From: Erwinia pyrifoliae DSM 12163
Lineage (GTDB): Bacteria > Pseudomonadota > Gammaproteobacteria > Enterobacterales > Enterobacteriaceae
Direction: 5' to 3'
Length of the DNA stretch: 58,333 bases
Assembly: GCF_000026985.1 (NCBI RefSeq)
Contig: NC_017390.1
Location: 2,464,158-2,522,490 of the forward strand
Shown here: in pieces, positions 26,121 through 35,980 of the stretch
Position numbering within the stretch: the stretch's first letter is position 1
Layout: the number at the start of each line of letters is the position of its first letter
Program-made: the position numbers and the translations under genes
The notes under the pieces: generated by a model
Seen by the model: only the letters and a program-made list of their open reading frames with translations
Told to the model about the DNA's origin: nothing
Databases searched by the model: none

Positions 26121-27131
26121 TTACAGATGGGTGACAATTTCTTTTATCAACGGCGGTCCTTTGTAAATAAAACCGGAATATATCTGTACCAGCGAAGCAC
26201 CTGCTGCCATTTTCTCCCGGGCTGAAATCAGTGAATCAACGCCCCCAACGCCAATGACAGGTAGGCGTCCCTGTAATTCAGCCGACAGTCGACGAATGAT
26301 TTCGGTGCTGTGCGACTGCAACGGTCGGCCGCTCAACCCCCCTGCTTCTTCGGCATGCTTCAGTCCTTTCACCAAATCACGTTCGAGAGTGGTATTGGTG
26401 GCTATCACGCCATCAATTTGATGACGTACCAGACTGTCAGCAACCTGTATCAACTCTTCTTCGGACAGATCGGGGGCAATCTTCACCGCAATCGGCACAT
26501 ATTTATGATGAATTTTTTGTAAATGATCTTGACGGGTTTTAAGCGCTGCCAGCAAATCATCCAGCGCTTCGCCGTATTGCAGGGTTCGTAAGCCAGGGGT
26601 ATTGGGTGATGAAATATTGATCGTGATATAGCCGGCATACGGATAAACCTTATCCATACACACTAAATAATCCTCTTTACCCTGCTCCACCGGAGTATCT
26701 TTGTTCTTGCCAATATTAATGCCGAGTATGCCATCGAAATGGGCTCTTTTGACGTTCTCAACCAGGTTATCCACGCCGAGATTATTGAATCCCATGCGGT
26801 TGATAATTCCTTCTGCTTCCACAATGCGGAACATGCGCGGTTTGTCATTACCCGGCTGCGGGCGCGGGGTGACGGTGCCTGTCTCGATAAACCCAAAGCC
26901 CATCGCAGCGAATGCTTCGATACATTCACCGTTCTTGTCCAGACCTGCTGCCAGTCCCAGTGGATTTTTGAAGGTTAGCCCCATGCAGGTAACCGGCTTA
27001 AAAGGAAGCGACTGATGGATCAGTCTGGTCAGAGGGGTGCCTGACAGGCGTTTCAGCTGCTGCAAGGTCAATTCATGCGCACGCTCAGCGTCAAGCTGAA
27101 AAAGCGCCTTACGAACAAAAGGGTAATACAT
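26121..27131 (-). CDS. pyrD: PyrD, dihydroorotate dehydrogenase (quinone)
   Basis: 336 residues from the ATG at 27131, as in E. coli. Class 2, membrane-associated FMN enzyme oxidising dihydroorotate to orotate with ubiquinone, the fourth step of UMP synthesis. The N-terminal membrane-binding helices [20 protein letters not shown] are present. Also seen are [14 protein letters not shown] (FMN site), NRMGFNN, the catalytic serine in [10 protein letters not shown], and the phosphate loop VIGVGGVDS. The ribosome-binding site GGGAG lies at 27141-27137. Expression is probably set by a CTP-sensitive start-site switch in the leader. Confidence 0.97.
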   Translation of the reverse strand: MYYPFVRKALFQLDAERAHELTLQQLKRLSGTPLTRLIHQSLPFKPVTCMGLTFKNPLGLAAGLDKNGECIEAFAAMGFGFIETGTVTPRPQPGNDKPRMFRIVEAEGIINRMGFNNLGVDNLVENVKRAHFDGILGINIGKNKDTPVEQGKEDYLVCMDKVYPYAGYITINISSPNTPGLRTLQYGEALDDLLAALKTRQDHLQKIHHKYVPIAVKIAPDLSEEELIQVADSLVRHQIDGVIATNTTLERDLVKGLKHAEEAGGLSGRPLQSHSTEIIRRLSAELQGRLPVIGVGGVDSLISAREKMAAGASLVQIYSGFIYKGPPLIKEIVTHL

Positions 27132-27136
27132 GGCCA

Positions 27137-27196
27137 CTCCCGAGGTCCCGATGGAAATCGGGAAAGGATTATCCGGGTTTCTGCGCTAAAGGGAAA
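27137..27196 (-). promoter_or_regulatory. pyrD promoter and CTP-responsive leader
   Basis: Minus strand: TTTCCC (27196-27191), 17 bases, GATAAT (27173-27168), then CCTTTCCCG with start candidates C at +6 to +8 and G at +9 from the -10 box. A transcript starting at the C run carries CCCGA, which can pair with TCGGG at 27143-27139. That covers part of the GGGAG ribosome-binding site. A transcript starting at G lacks CCC. This matches the known logic of pyrD control in E. coli. A competing local hairpin (CCCGAT / ATCGGG, loop TTCC) is also present. Confidence 0.6.
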
Positions 27197-27202
27197 TGAC
27201 CA

Positions 27203-27238
27203 GGCGCAAAAGGCGTTAAAAAACGTTTGTTTTGCGCC
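27203..27238. promoter_or_regulatory. Inverted repeat with PurR-like core upstream of pyrD
   Basis: GGCGCAAAA (27203-27211) and TTTTGCGCC (27230-27238) form 9-bp perfect arms. Inside lies AAACGTTTG, which contains the central AAACGTTT of the PurR box (consensus ACGCAAACGTTTGCGT). E. coli pyrD is known to respond to PurR. Outside the core the match is poor. Confidence 0.4.
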
Positions 27239-27328
27239 AGGCCGCCACACCATGCAGCACCATAAGGTGCCATATGTGAAATACGGCTTAAATGTGCCGA
27301 ATAAATCATTTAAGCACTGCAAGCCGCT

Positions 27329-27357
27329 CTGTCAGTATATGAACGTTAACCTATTAT
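27329..27357 (+). promoter_or_regulatory. Candidate ssu operon promoter
   Basis: CTGTCA at 27329-27334, 17 bases, TATTAT at 27352-27357. A poor -35 is expected for an activator-dependent (Cbl/CysB) promoter. A perfect ATAAC-N5-GTTAT palindrome follows at 27370-27384, before the AAGGAG of ssuE. Confidence 0.45.
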
Positions 27358-27395
27358 TTCATTCAATCAATAACTTTTGGTTATAAGGAGCGGTT

Positions 27396-27947
27396 ATGCG
27401 CGTTATGACTCTGGCGGGCAGCCCCCGCTTTCCTTCACGCTCCACCGCATTGCTGACACTTTGCCAACAGGCGCTTGAAAAGCGCGGCGTCGAAGTTATC
27501 CCGTGGAATTTGCATAATTTTCATCCTGAAGACCTGTTGTATGCCCGCTTTGACTCCCCCGCCCTGCAGGCATTGACGGAAGATTTGCAGTCTGCGGACG
27601 GTTTAATTATTGCCACACCGGTGTATAAGGCGTCGTTTGCCGGCGCGTTGAAGACGTTGCTCGACCTGCTGCCTGAGCGCGCGCTGGAACACAAAGTGGT
27701 GCTGCCGCTGGCAACCGGCGGTACCGTTGCGCATATGCTGGCGGTCGATTACGCGCTAAAGCCGGTGCTCAATGCGCTGAAAGCGCAGGAAGTCTTGCAT
27801 GGTGTGTTCGCTGACGACAGCCAGATCGCCCATTACGATCGCCATCCGGAACTGTCGCCTCTGCTGGCAGAACGTTTAGCTGAAGCGGTAGATAGCTTGT
27901 GGCATGCGCTTGCACGCCGTCGTCTGCCGTTGGCCACCGCGGTATAA
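27396..27947 (+). CDS. ssuE: SsuE, NADPH-dependent FMN reductase
   Basis: 183 residues (191 in E. coli). Flavodoxin-like fold, starting [20 protein letters not shown], with the flavin phosphate loop GSPRFPSRS. The block [20 protein letters not shown] is the conserved FMN-binding and dimer region. It supplies reduced FMN to the monooxygenase SsuD. First gene of ssuEADCB, with AAGGAGCGGTT before the ATG. Divergent from pyrD. Confidence 0.94.
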   Translation: MRVMTLAGSPRFPSRSTALLTLCQQALEKRGVEVIPWNLHNFHPEDLLYARFDSPALQALTEDLQSADGLIIATPVYKASFAGALKTLLDLLPERALEHKVVLPLATGGTVAHMLAVDYALKPVLNALKAQEVLHGVFADDSQIAHYDRHPELSPLLAERLAEAVDSLWHALARRRLPLATAV

Positions 27948-27962
27948 TCAGGGAAGTTGATC

Positions 27963-28922
27963 ATGCGATTGTTCTCTCAGGTATTGACCCGCGTTTTGCT
28001 CACCGGCCTGCTGGCCACAGGTTTGGCCACGGCAGCATCACCGGATGCGCCCAGGCAGATCCGCATCGGCTATCAAAAAGGCTCAGTCAGCATGGTACTG
28101 GCAAAGTCCCATCATCTGCTGGAAAAACGTTTTCCTGATACGCCAATCAAGTGGGTGGAGTTCCCTGCCGGGCCGCAGATGCTGGAGGCGCTCAACGTCG
28201 ACAGTATCGATCTGGGCAGTACCGGTGATATCCCGCCCATTTTCGCTCAGGCCGCCGGGGCTGACCTGCTGTATGTCGGAGCCGAACCGCCTAAACCACT
28301 GGCTGAAGTGATCCTGGTACCTGAAAACAGCCCGATTAAAACCGTAGCCGAGCTGAAAGGGCATAAAGTGGCGTTCCAAAAGGGTTCCAGCTCCCATAAT
28401 CTGTTACTAAGGGCGCTGCGGGAAGCGGGACTGAGCTTCAGCGATATCAAACCGGCGTTTCTGACGCCTGCCGATGCCCGCGCCGCTTTCCAGCAGGGTG
28501 ACGTTGATGCCTGGGCAATCTGGGACCCGTATTACTCCGCAGCTATTCAGCAGGGTGGTGCGCGCATGCTGAAAGATGGCAGCACCCTGGATCTTACCGG
28601 TTCGTTCTATCTTGCCACCCGGCCGTTTACGCAGAAAAACGGCCTGTTCTTGCAGCAGGTGCTTGATACCTTCAGCCAGGCGGATGCACTGACGCGCAGC
28701 CAGCGTGAACAGAGCGTGAAGCTGCTCGCCACGGCGATGGGGCTACCCGAAGCCGTCATCGCCAGCTATCTCGATCACCGCCCTCCCGGCACGATAAGCC
28801 TGGTGAATGAAAAAACGGCACGGGCGCAACAGCACACCGCAGACCTGTTTTACACCAGCCACTTAATGCCGGTGAAGGTTGATATTTCCAGCCGTATCTG
28901 GCATGGCCCTTTATCCAACTGA
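27963..28922 (+). CDS. ssuA: SsuA, aliphatic sulfonate-binding periplasmic protein
   Basis: 319 residues from the ATG at 27963, as in E. coli. Signal peptide MRLFSQVLTRVLLTGLLATG, with cleavage expected near ATAASPD. Type-2 periplasmic binding fold of the NitT/TauA family: IRIGYQKGSVSMVLAKSHHLLEK in words IRIGYQKG then SMVLAK, and IDLGSTGDIPPIFAQAAGAD. An in-frame TTG two codons upstream is possible, but AGGGAAG fits the ATG better. Delivers C2-C10 alkanesulfonates to SsuBC. Lies 15 bases after ssuE. Confidence 0.95.
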   Translation: MRLFSQVLTRVLLTGLLATGLATAASPDAPRQIRIGYQKGSVSMVLAKSHHLLEKRFPDTPIKWVEFPAGPQMLEALNVDSIDLGSTGDIPPIFAQAAGADLLYVGAEPPKPLAEVILVPENSPIKTVAELKGHKVAFQKGSSSHNLLLRALREAGLSFSDIKPAFLTPADARAAFQQGDVDAWAIWDPYYSAAIQQGGARMLKDGSTLDLTGSFYLATRPFTQKNGLFLQQVLDTFSQADALTRSQREQSVKLLATAMGLPEAVIASYLDHRPPGTISLVNEKTARAQQHTADLFYTSHLMPVKVDISSRIWHGPLSN

Positions 28923-28937
28923 TTGAGGAACAGGACA

Positions 28938-30089
28938 ATGCGTCTTTCCGTATTCTGGTTTCTACCCACTCACGGCGATGGAAAATATCTGGGCACCAAT
29001 GAGGGGGCGCGTCCGGTGGATCACGCCTATCTGCAACAGATAGCTCAGGCCGCAGACCGTCTGGGATTTGGCGGCGTGTTAATTCCCACCGGCCGCTCCT
29101 GTGAAGATGCCTGGCTGGTCGCCGCCTCGCTGATCCCGGTCACCCAGCGCCTGCGCTTTCTGGTGGCGCTGCGCCCCGGCGTGATTTCACCGACTCAGGC
29201 GGCGCGCCAGGCGGCAACGCTGGACCGATTGTCCAACGGCAGAGCGTTGTTTAACCTGGTGACCGGCGGTGACGCCGAGGAGCTGGCCGGCGACGGCGTG
29301 TTCCTCGATCATGGTGAACGCTATGCCGAATCCGCCGAGTTTACCCGCGTCTGGCGACGAGTACTTGAAGGGGAAACGGTTGATTATAAAGGAAAACATG
29401 TACATGTTCGCGGCGCACGGCTGATGTTTAAGCCGGTTCAGCAACCGCGACCTCCGCTGTGGTTCGGCGGCTCCTCCGAGGTGGCACAGGACCTGGCTGC
29501 GGAACAGGTTGATGTCTATCTGACGTGGGGAGAACCGCCAGCCCAGGTGAAAGAGAAAATAGCCAGGGTGCAGGCGAAAGCGGCAGCACGGGGGCGCAAA
29601 GTTCGCTTCGGTATTCGCCTGCATGTCATCGTGCGCGAAACCAATGACGAAGCCTGGCAGGCCGCCGACCGCCTGATTTCACATCTGGATGATCAGACGA
29701 TTGCTAAAGCTCAGGCAGCACTGGCACGTACCGATTCCGTAGGCCAGCAGCGTATGGCAGCCCTGCACGGCGGCAAGCGCGATCGCCTGGAAATCAGCCC
29801 AAACCTGTGGGCCGGGGTGGGCCTGGTTCGTGGCGGGGCGGGCACCGCGTTAGTTGGCGATGGCCCAACGGTCGCGGCTCGCATGCAGGAATATGCCGAT
29901 CTCGGCATTGAAACCTTTATTCTTTCCGGCTATCCGCATCTGGAAGAGGCGTATCGCGTCGGTGAGCTGCTGTTCCCGCACCTCGAACTCAACATACCGG
30001 AAGTCCCGAAGCCTGCTGCCGTTCAGGCCCACGGCGAGCATGTTGCTCATGATTTCGCACCGCAAAAGGTGCCACAGGGTGAGAGGTAA
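28938..30089 (+). CDS. ssuD: SsuD, FMNH2-dependent alkanesulfonate monooxygenase
   Basis: 383 residues from the ATG at 28938. Bacterial luciferase-like TIM barrel. It cleaves alkanesulfonates to aldehyde and sulfite using FMNH2 from SsuE. Conserved blocks are [21 protein letters not shown] with the active-site cysteine, [16 protein letters not shown], and the mobile-loop region [27 protein letters not shown] precedes the start by 5-6 bases. Placed 15 bases after ssuA. Confidence 0.96.
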   Translation: MRLSVFWFLPTHGDGKYLGTNEGARPVDHAYLQQIAQAADRLGFGGVLIPTGRSCEDAWLVAASLIPVTQRLRFLVALRPGVISPTQAARQAATLDRLSNGRALFNLVTGGDAEELAGDGVFLDHGERYAESAEFTRVWRRVLEGETVDYKGKHVHVRGARLMFKPVQQPRPPLWFGGSSEVAQDLAAEQVDVYLTWGEPPAQVKEKIARVQAKAAARGRKVRFGIRLHVIVRETNDEAWQAADRLISHLDDQTIAKAQAALARTDSVGQQRMAALHGGKRDRLEISPNLWAGVGLVRGGAGTALVGDGPTVAARMQEYADLGIETFILSGYPHLEEAYRVGELLFPHLELNIPEVPKPAAVQAHGEHVAHDFAPQKVPQGER

Positions 30090-30093
30090 GCAG

Positions 30094-30885
30094 ATGAGCA
30101 GGATACTGAAACGTATGGGAGATCCCCTGCTGCCATGGGCGCTACCGCTGTTGCTGGTGGTGTTGTGGCAGCTGGCATCATGGTCAGGTTGGCTTTCGAC
30201 GCGCATTCTGCCCTCGCCTGAAGCGATTGTCGTTACCTTTTGCAATCTGTCTGCCAGCGGTGAGCTATGGCAGCATCTGGCGATCAGCAGCTGGCGTGCC
30301 GCCATCGGTTTCAGCATCGGCGGCTCTATTGGCCTGCTGCTGGGGTTAATCACCGGCATATCCAGACTCGGCGAACGCCTGCTCGATACCTCGGTGCAGA
30401 TGCTGCGCAACGTGCCCCATCTGGCGCTGATCCCTCTGGTCATCCTGTGGTTTGGCATTGATGAGACCGCCAAGATCTTCCTGGTGGCGCTGGGTACGCT
30501 GTTCCCGATCTATATCAATACCTGGCACGGCATCCGTAATATTGACCGAGGGTTGCTTGAGATGGCGCGCAGTTACGGTCTGTCCGGCTGGAGTCTGTTT
30601 ATTCAGGTGCTGCTGCCGGGCGCGCTGCCCTCAATCATGGTCGGCGTGCGTTTTGCACTCGGCCTGATGTGGCTAACGCTTATCGTGGCGGAAACCATTT
30701 CGGCCAACTCCGGCATCGGCTATCTGGCGATGAACGCGCGCGAGTTCTTACAGACCGATGTGGTGGTGGTGGCGATTATTCTTTATGCCCTGCTGGGTAA
30801 ACTGGCCGACGTCAGCGCACAGCTGCTGGAGCGCGTGTGGCTGCGCTGGCACCCGGCGTATCAATTGAAAGAGGAAAATGCATGA
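30094..30885 (+). CDS. ssuC: SsuC, alkanesulfonate ABC transporter permease
   Basis: 263 residues from the ATG at 30094, as in E. coli. Six predicted membrane helices, starting [16 protein letters not shown]. The EAA loop for contact with SsuB is [25 protein letters not shown] (about 155-180). An open frame extends upstream inside ssuD but lacks homology. GAGAGG lies before the start, and the stop overlaps the ssuB start as ATGA. Confidence 0.95.
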   Translation: MSRILKRMGDPLLPWALPLLLVVLWQLASWSGWLSTRILPSPEAIVVTFCNLSASGELWQHLAISSWRAAIGFSIGGSIGLLLGLITGISRLGERLLDTSVQMLRNVPHLALIPLVILWFGIDETAKIFLVALGTLFPIYINTWHGIRNIDRGLLEMARSYGLSGWSLFIQVLLPGALPSIMVGVRFALGLMWLTLIVAETISANSGIGYLAMNAREFLQTDVVVVAIILYALLGKLADVSAQLLERVWLRWHPAYQLKEENA

Positions 30886-31670
30886 GCGAGTTCCCCCCCT
30901 CTCCGACACGCCTTACTCCCGGTACGCCACTGGTTATCAAGGGCGTCAGCAAGCAGTATCACGGCCGCACGGTGCTGAACGCGCTCGACCTGCACATCCC
31001 TTCCGGCCAGTTTGTCGCCGTGGTTGGCCGCAGCGGCTGCGGTAAAAGTACCCTGCTGCGACTGCTGGCCGGTCTGGAAGAATCAAGCAGCGGGCATCTG
31101 CTGGCCGGCAGCGCCCCACTCAGCGAAGTGCGCGACGATATTCGCCTGATGTTTCAGGACGCACGCCTGCTGCCGTGGAAAAGCGTGATGGATAATGTCG
31201 GCCTTGGATTGAAGGGCAAAAGCTGGAAGGATAACGCCCTCAGGGCGCTTGAGGCGGTCGGCCTTGCCGACAGGGCCACTGACTGGCCTGCAGCGCTGTC
31301 CGGCGGCCAGAAACAGCGTGTTGCGCTGGCGCGGGCGTTGATCCATCGTCCCGGCCTGCTGCTGCTGGATGAACCACTGGGCGCGCTGGATGCACTCACC
31401 CGTATTGAGATGCAGGATCTGATCGAAAACCTGTGGCAACAGCACCACTTTACCGTGCTGCTGGTCACGCATGACGTCAGCGAGGCGGTGGCGCTGGCCG
31501 ACCGGGTGCTGCTGATTGAGAATGGAAAGATTGGCCTGGATCTGTCCGTCGATCTGCCACGTCCACGCCGAAAAGGATCGTTAAGGCTGGCCGAGCTGGA
31601 AGCAGAAGTGTTGGATCGTGTGATGAAGCGCACAGTGCCCACGCATGAAAAACGTTGTGCACAACGTTAA
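30882..31670 (+). CDS. ssuB: SsuB, alkanesulfonate ABC transporter ATPase
   Basis: 262 residues from the ATG at 30882. Nucleotide-binding domain with Walker [11 protein letters not shown]-loop [11 protein letters not shown], signature [15 protein letters not shown], Walker [13 protein letters not shown] and switch histidine in [10 protein letters not shown]. The 4-base ATGA overlap with ssuC indicates coupling. Last gene of the sulfonate operon, followed by a terminator. Confidence 0.95.
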   Translation: MSEFPPSPTRLTPGTPLVIKGVSKQYHGRTVLNALDLHIPSGQFVAVVGRSGCGKSTLLRLLAGLEESSSGHLLAGSAPLSEVRDDIRLMFQDARLLPWKSVMDNVGLGLKGKSWKDNALRALEAVGLADRATDWPAALSGGQKQRVALARALIHRPGLLLLDEPLGALDALTRIEMQDLIENLWQQHHFTVLLVTHDVSEAVALADRVLLIENGKIGLDLSVDLPRPRRKGSLRLAELEAEVLDRVMKRTVPTHEKRCAQR

Positions 31671-31685
31671 CCGCTAAACAGCGAA

Positions 31686-31713
31686 AAAATGGGCGACCTG
31701 AGCCGCCCATTTT
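31686..31713. terminator. Bidirectional terminator between ssuB and pepN
   Basis: AAAATGGGCG / CGCCCATTTT, a 10-bp perfect stem with an 8-base loop and T runs on both strands. It serves ssuB (plus) and pepN (minus). Confidence 0.92.
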
Positions 31714-31728
31714 GTCTGGAATACCCCA

Positions 31729-34344
31729 TCAGGCGCTCAGAGCCTTAGTGATTTTCTCAAACAGATCGCCCGAGAGCCTATCCAGTCCTTTCAACTGCTC
31801 CAGAGACTGGCGCATCAGCCCCTGGCGCGTTTTGTCATAGCGTTTCAGTCGAATCAATGGCTCTATCATTCTTGCCGCCACCTGCGGGTTACGGCTATTC
31901 AGATCGGTGAGGATGTCCACCAGCAGCTGATAGCCGCTACCGTCAATGGCATGGAACGCCGAAGGGTTCAACTGCGTAAAGGCCCCGATCAGTGAGCGAA
32001 CGCGGTTAGGATTACTCAGGTTAAAGGAGCGGTGATGCAGCAGCGCCCGCACCTGGCTCAGGACGCCCTTCGCCGGGCTGGTAGCCTGCAGGGCAAACCA
32101 TTTATCCATCACTAAACCATCCTGGTGCCAGCGGTCGTCGAACTCCGCAAGCAGTGGGTCACGGCACGGTAACTGAGCCGCCACAGCCGCTGACAACGCG
32201 GCAACGGTATCGGTCATATTGTTGGCATGATGGTACTGTGCCTTGACCAGCTTATCCGCCAACGCCATATCGCCGAAGGCCAGATAGCTCAGGCAGACAT
32301 TTTTCAGCGCTCGCTTACCGATATCCGCCTGTTCAATGCGGTACTCTGCCGTCAGGCTGGCGTGATAAACCGCCAGCAGCTCATCAGCCAGCTCGCTGGC
32401 AAGGGTGCGCACCAGCGCTTCGCGTACTACCGTATTCGCCTGCGGATCGATAGTGTCAAACAGCTCGGCTATCTCATTTTCCGCCGGCAGGGTCAGGATC
32501 AGGGCGGTCAATGCCGGATCGCCGTTCTCCTCTAACAGGACGGCGCGGAAAGCATCTGCCACATGCAGCGGTAGCGATAGCGGCTGTCCCTGCTGCTGCC
32601 GGGACACATTCAGCTTAATGTAATTGGCCATCAGGCTTTGCGCCGCATCCCAACGCGCAAAATCGTTGCGCGCGTGGCGCATCAGGAAAGTCAACTGGGC
32701 ATCGCTCCAGTGGTAATCCAGCTTGACCGGCGCGGAGAACTCGCGCAGTAACGAAGGAACCGGCTGGAAGTAAACGTTATCAAAGACAAAGGTCTGGAAG
32801 CCTTCGGTGACGTTAAGCACATGATGCACCGGGTGACCGTTATGCTGTAACGGGATTACCTTCCCCTTTGCGTCGTACAGTTCGATATCCAGCGGAATAT
32901 GCAGCGGCAGCTTCTGTTGCTGGTCAGCAGTCGGCGGCGTCATCTGGGTGACATGCAGGGTGTATTGCTCCAGATCCGGGTTGTAGTCGTCGCGGATTGA
33001 AAGCACCGGGGTACCGGACTGGCTGTACCAGCGACGGAACTGGGACAGATCAACCCTGGATGCATCTTCCATCGCCTGGACAAAATCATCACAGGTGGCG
33101 GCACTGCCATCGTGGCGCTCAAAATAGCGTTGCATTCCTTTCTGGAAATTCTCTTCACCCAGCAAGGTGTGCATCATGCGGATCACTTCAGACCCCTTTT
33201 CATACACCGTCAAGGTGTAGAAGTTGTTCATTTCGATCACCTGCTCCGGGCGGATGGGGTGAGCCATCGGGCTGGCATCTTCGGCAAATTGTAAACCGCG
33301 CATCTTGCGCACGTTATCTATCCGGTTAACCGCACGAGAACCGAGGTCGGAGCTGAACTCCTGATCGCGGAATACCGTCAACCCTTCTTTCAGGCTGAGC
33401 TGGAACCAGTCACGACAGGTGACGCGGTTTCCGGTCCAGTTATGGAAATATTCATGGCCGATCACCGCCTCAATCCCAAGGTAGTCTTTGTCGGTAGCGG
33501 TTTCCGCTTTAGCCAGCACAAATTTAGAGTTGAAGATGTTCAGCCCTTTGTTTTCCATCGCACCCATATTGAAAAAATCGACGGCGACAATCATAAAGAT
33601 ATCGAGGTCGTATTCCAGCCCGAAGCGTTCCTCATCCCACTTCATGCTGTTCTTCAGCGAGGTCATTGCCCAGTCGGCGCGATCGAGATTGCCCCGGTCA
33701 ACAAAAATTTCCAGCGCCACGTCGCGACCGGAGCGGGTGGTAAAGCTGTCGCGCAGCACGTCGAAGTCACCCGCCACCAGGGCAAACAGGTAGCAGGGTT
33801 TCGGGAAAGGATCGTGCCATTTCACCCAGTGACGTCCGTCTTCAAGCTGCCCGGCGTCGACGCGGTTACCGTTAGAGAGCAGATAAGGATAAGGAGCCTG
33901 AGCGGCGATAACGGTGGTGGTAAAGCACGCCAGCACGTCCGGGCGGTCAAGGTACCAGGTGATATGACGGAAGCCTTCCGCTTCGCACTGGGTACAAAGC
34001 GCCTCGCCGGACTTATACAGCCCTTCCAGCGCGGTGTTCTTATCCGGATGGATGTCATTAACAATCTTCAGGGTGAAATTTTCCGGCAGCTGTTGTAGTA
34101 CCAGCGCGCCCTCTTCCAGGTGGTAATGCGGCCAGGCGCTGCCGTCAACATGCAGCGATACCAGCGTCAGGTCTTCACCGTCAAGACGCAGATCGGCACC
34201 ACTTGCACCCAGCCGTTTGATGTGGCTGATGGCCGTTACCTGCGTGGTGCCGGCATCCAGATTAAAGGTCAGGTCGATATCGGTAATGGTATAGTCAGGC
34301 GCGCGGTAGTCATGGCGATTTTTGGCTTGCGGCAATTGAGTCAT
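31729..34344 (-). CDS. pepN: PepN, aminopeptidase N
   Basis: 871 residues (870 in E. coli). M1-family zinc aminopeptidase. Domains: N-terminal beta saddle (1-190), thermolysin-like catalytic domain, small beta domain and large helical C-terminal domain. The exopeptidase motif is GAMENKG. Zinc ligands are H297 and H301 (HEYFH) and E320, the same numbering as in E. coli. It removes basic and small N-terminal residues from peptides downstream of ATP-dependent proteases. The ATG is preceded by GAAGGAC. Divergent from pncB. Confidence 0.97.
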   Translation of the reverse strand: MTQLPQAKNRHDYRAPDYTITDIDLTFNLDAGTTQVTAISHIKRLGASGADLRLDGEDLTLVSLHVDGSAWPHYHLEEGALVLQQLPENFTLKIVNDIHPDKNTALEGLYKSGEALCTQCEAEGFRHITWYLDRPDVLACFTTTVIAAQAPYPYLLSNGNRVDAGQLEDGRHWVKWHDPFPKPCYLFALVAGDFDVLRDSFTTRSGRDVALEIFVDRGNLDRADWAMTSLKNSMKWDEERFGLEYDLDIFMIVAVDFFNMGAMENKGLNIFNSKFVLAKAETATDKDYLGIEAVIGHEYFHNWTGNRVTCRDWFQLSLKEGLTVFRDQEFSSDLGSRAVNRIDNVRKMRGLQFAEDASPMAHPIRPEQVIEMNNFYTLTVYEKGSEVIRMMHTLLGEENFQKGMQRYFERHDGSAATCDDFVQAMEDASRVDLSQFRRWYSQSGTPVLSIRDDYNPDLEQYTLHVTQMTPPTADQQQKLPLHIPLDIELYDAKGKVIPLQHNGHPVHHVLNVTEGFQTFVFDNVYFQPVPSLLREFSAPVKLDYHWSDAQLTFLMRHARNDFARWDAAQSLMANYIKLNVSRQQQGQPLSLPLHVADAFRAVLLEENGDPALTALILTLPAENEIAELFDTIDPQANTVVREALVRTLASELADELLAVYHASLTAEYRIEQADIGKRALKNVCLSYLAFGDMALADKLVKAQYHHANNMTDTVAALSAAVAAQLPCRDPLLAEFDDRWHQDGLVMDKWFALQATSPAKGVLSQVRALLHHRSFNLSNPNRVRSLIGAFTQLNPSAFHAIDGSGYQLLVDILTDLNSRNPQVAARMIEPLIRLKRYDKTRQGLMRQSLEQLKGLDRLSGDLFEKITKALSA

Positions 34345-34362
34345 AAGTCCTTCTCACATCAG

Positions 34363-34380
34363 TAATAAGTTAACTTGTTA
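34363..34380. repeat. 18-bp near-perfect palindrome upstream of pepN
   Basis: TAATAAGTTAACTTGTTA has one mismatch pair between 9-base arms. It lies 19 bases upstream of the pepN ATG and overlaps the likely transcription start (minus-strand candidate promoter TGGCAA-N17-TAGACT just upstream). Position and symmetry suggest an operator. Confidence 0.4.
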
Positions 34381-34516
34381 AAGTCTATTCCTGTTATCGC
34401 TATGTTGCCACGTCGAATCGCGCCCAATCGCTGTGGTTGTCAATAAAAAAGGCAGTTTCCCCTATTAACATTGAGCGTATACGTAAACAGACTGTTCTAA
34501 TTGTGCTGCAATCAGG

Positions 34517-34544
34517 TTCAATAAATGCGTATTCAGGTTATACT
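34517..34544 (+). promoter_or_regulatory. Candidate pncB promoter
   Basis: TTCAAT at 34517-34522, 16 bases, TATACT at 34539-34544. I found no clear NadR box nearby. Confidence 0.5.
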
Positions 34545-34608
34545 CCTGCGACTTTATATTCTTTGAACCAGGGATAACGCTCTTCGCCAGAGGATGCTGA
34601 AACGCACC

Positions 34609-35814
34609 ATGACACGACACGCTGCCCCGATCTTAACCACGCTTCTCGACACCGATGCCTATAAACTTCATATGCAACAGGCGGTCTTCCATCGTTATTA
34701 CGATGTGACGGTAACGGCTGAATTCCGCTGCCGGGGCGACGATATGCTTGGCATCTACGCGGATGAAATCGTCCGGCAGATAGCGGCAATGGCCTCGCTG
34801 GCGCTGACTGAAGACGAGTTGACTTATCTCTCCAGCCTGCCGTTTTTCAAACAGGATTACCTCAACTGGCTTCGCACCTTCCGCTATAACCCCGCGCAGG
34901 TTGCAGTACGCAACCTGCAGGGTAAGCTGGATATCCGCATCAGCGGCCCCTGGCACGAAGTGATTATGTGGGAAGTTCCGTTGCTGGCATTGATCAGTGA
35001 AGTGGTTCACCGTCATCGCTCACCGCTGGTCACTGCTGAAATGGCCGTCAGCCAGCTGAAAAATAAGCTGGCGCAGTTTACGCAACTGACCGCTGAACTG
35101 GATATGTCATGTTTCCGTTTGATGGATTTCGGTACCCGTCGCCGTTTCTCTCACGACGTGCAGCTGGCGATTGTCAGCACCCTCCGGCAAGATTTTCCAT
35201 GGCTGGTTGGTTCCAGCAACTATGATATCGCCCGCCGATTGAATATTACTCCGGTGGGCACCCAGGCGCACGAGTGGTTCCAGGCCCATCAGCAAATCAG
35301 CCCGACGTTGGCGAACTGCCAGCGCGCTGCACTCCAGGCCTGGCTGGACGAGTACCCCGACCGGCTGGGTATTGCCCTGACCGACTGTATTACCATGGAT
35401 GCCTTCCTGCGCGATTTCGGCAGTGAGTTCGCCAATGCTTATCAGGGATTGCGCAATGATTCTGGCGACCCGGTTGAATGGGGTGAAAAAGCTATAGCCC
35501 ACTATCAGCAGCTGGGCATCGACCCACTGAGTAAAACGCTGGTGTTCTCTGACAATCTCGATTTGGATAAAGCCGTGGCGTTATATCGTCATTTTGCGCA
35601 GCGCATCAATGTCATCTTCGGCATTGGTACCCGACTCAGCTGTGATATCCCACAGGTCAAGCCGCTGAATATCGTTATAAAACTGGTGGAGTGCAATGGT
35701 AAGCCAGTCGCCAAACTCTCAGACAGCCCCGGTAAAACCATTTGCCACGATAAAGCCTTCGTGCGCGCCCTGCGTAAAGCCTTTGATTTGCCGCTGGTGA
35801 AGAAAGCCAGCTAG
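34609..35814 (+). CDS. pncB: PncB, nicotinate phosphoribosyltransferase
   Basis: 401 residues (400 in E. coli) from the ATG at 34609, chosen by homology ([17 protein letters not shown]). An ATG at 34594 is also in frame, but AGAGG abuts it; for 34609 the spacing is long, so the start is not settled. ATP-dependent synthesis of nicotinate mononucleotide from nicotinate and PRPP, in NAD salvage. Conserved blocks are [22 protein letters not shown] with the regulatory histidine, [14 protein letters not shown], and IGTRLSCD. Confidence 0.95.
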   Translation: MTRHAAPILTTLLDTDAYKLHMQQAVFHRYYDVTVTAEFRCRGDDMLGIYADEIVRQIAAMASLALTEDELTYLSSLPFFKQDYLNWLRTFRYNPAQVAVRNLQGKLDIRISGPWHEVIMWEVPLLALISEVVHRHRSPLVTAEMAVSQLKNKLAQFTQLTAELDMSCFRLMDFGTRRRFSHDVQLAIVSTLRQDFPWLVGSSNYDIARRLNITPVGTQAHEWFQAHQQISPTLANCQRAALQAWLDEYPDRLGIALTDCITMDAFLRDFGSEFANAYQGLRNDSGDPVEWGEKAIAHYQQLGIDPLSKTLVFSDNLDLDKAVALYRHFAQRINVIFGIGTRLSCDIPQVKPLNIVIKLVECNGKPVAKLSDSPGKTICHDKAFVRALRKAFDLPLVKKAS

Positions 35815-35825
35815 ACCTGCTTCGC

Positions 35826-35855
35826 GGGGGCAGATTGCATCTGCCCCCGGCTTTT
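35826..35855 (+). terminator. Terminator of pncB
   Basis: GGGGGCAGAT / ATCTGCCCCC, a 10-bp perfect stem with loop TGC, then GGCTTTT. Confidence 0.88.
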
Positions 35856-35980
35856 ACCTTGCCGAATAAATCTCTCTTTGTGCCCGAATTTCTCTTGTTT
35901 CTCCTCCGCTGACAAGTAACATAGCGGTACCCTGCATTGGGGTATTCCATTCCGATAAAGACTAACAGTGAGAAACGAAT

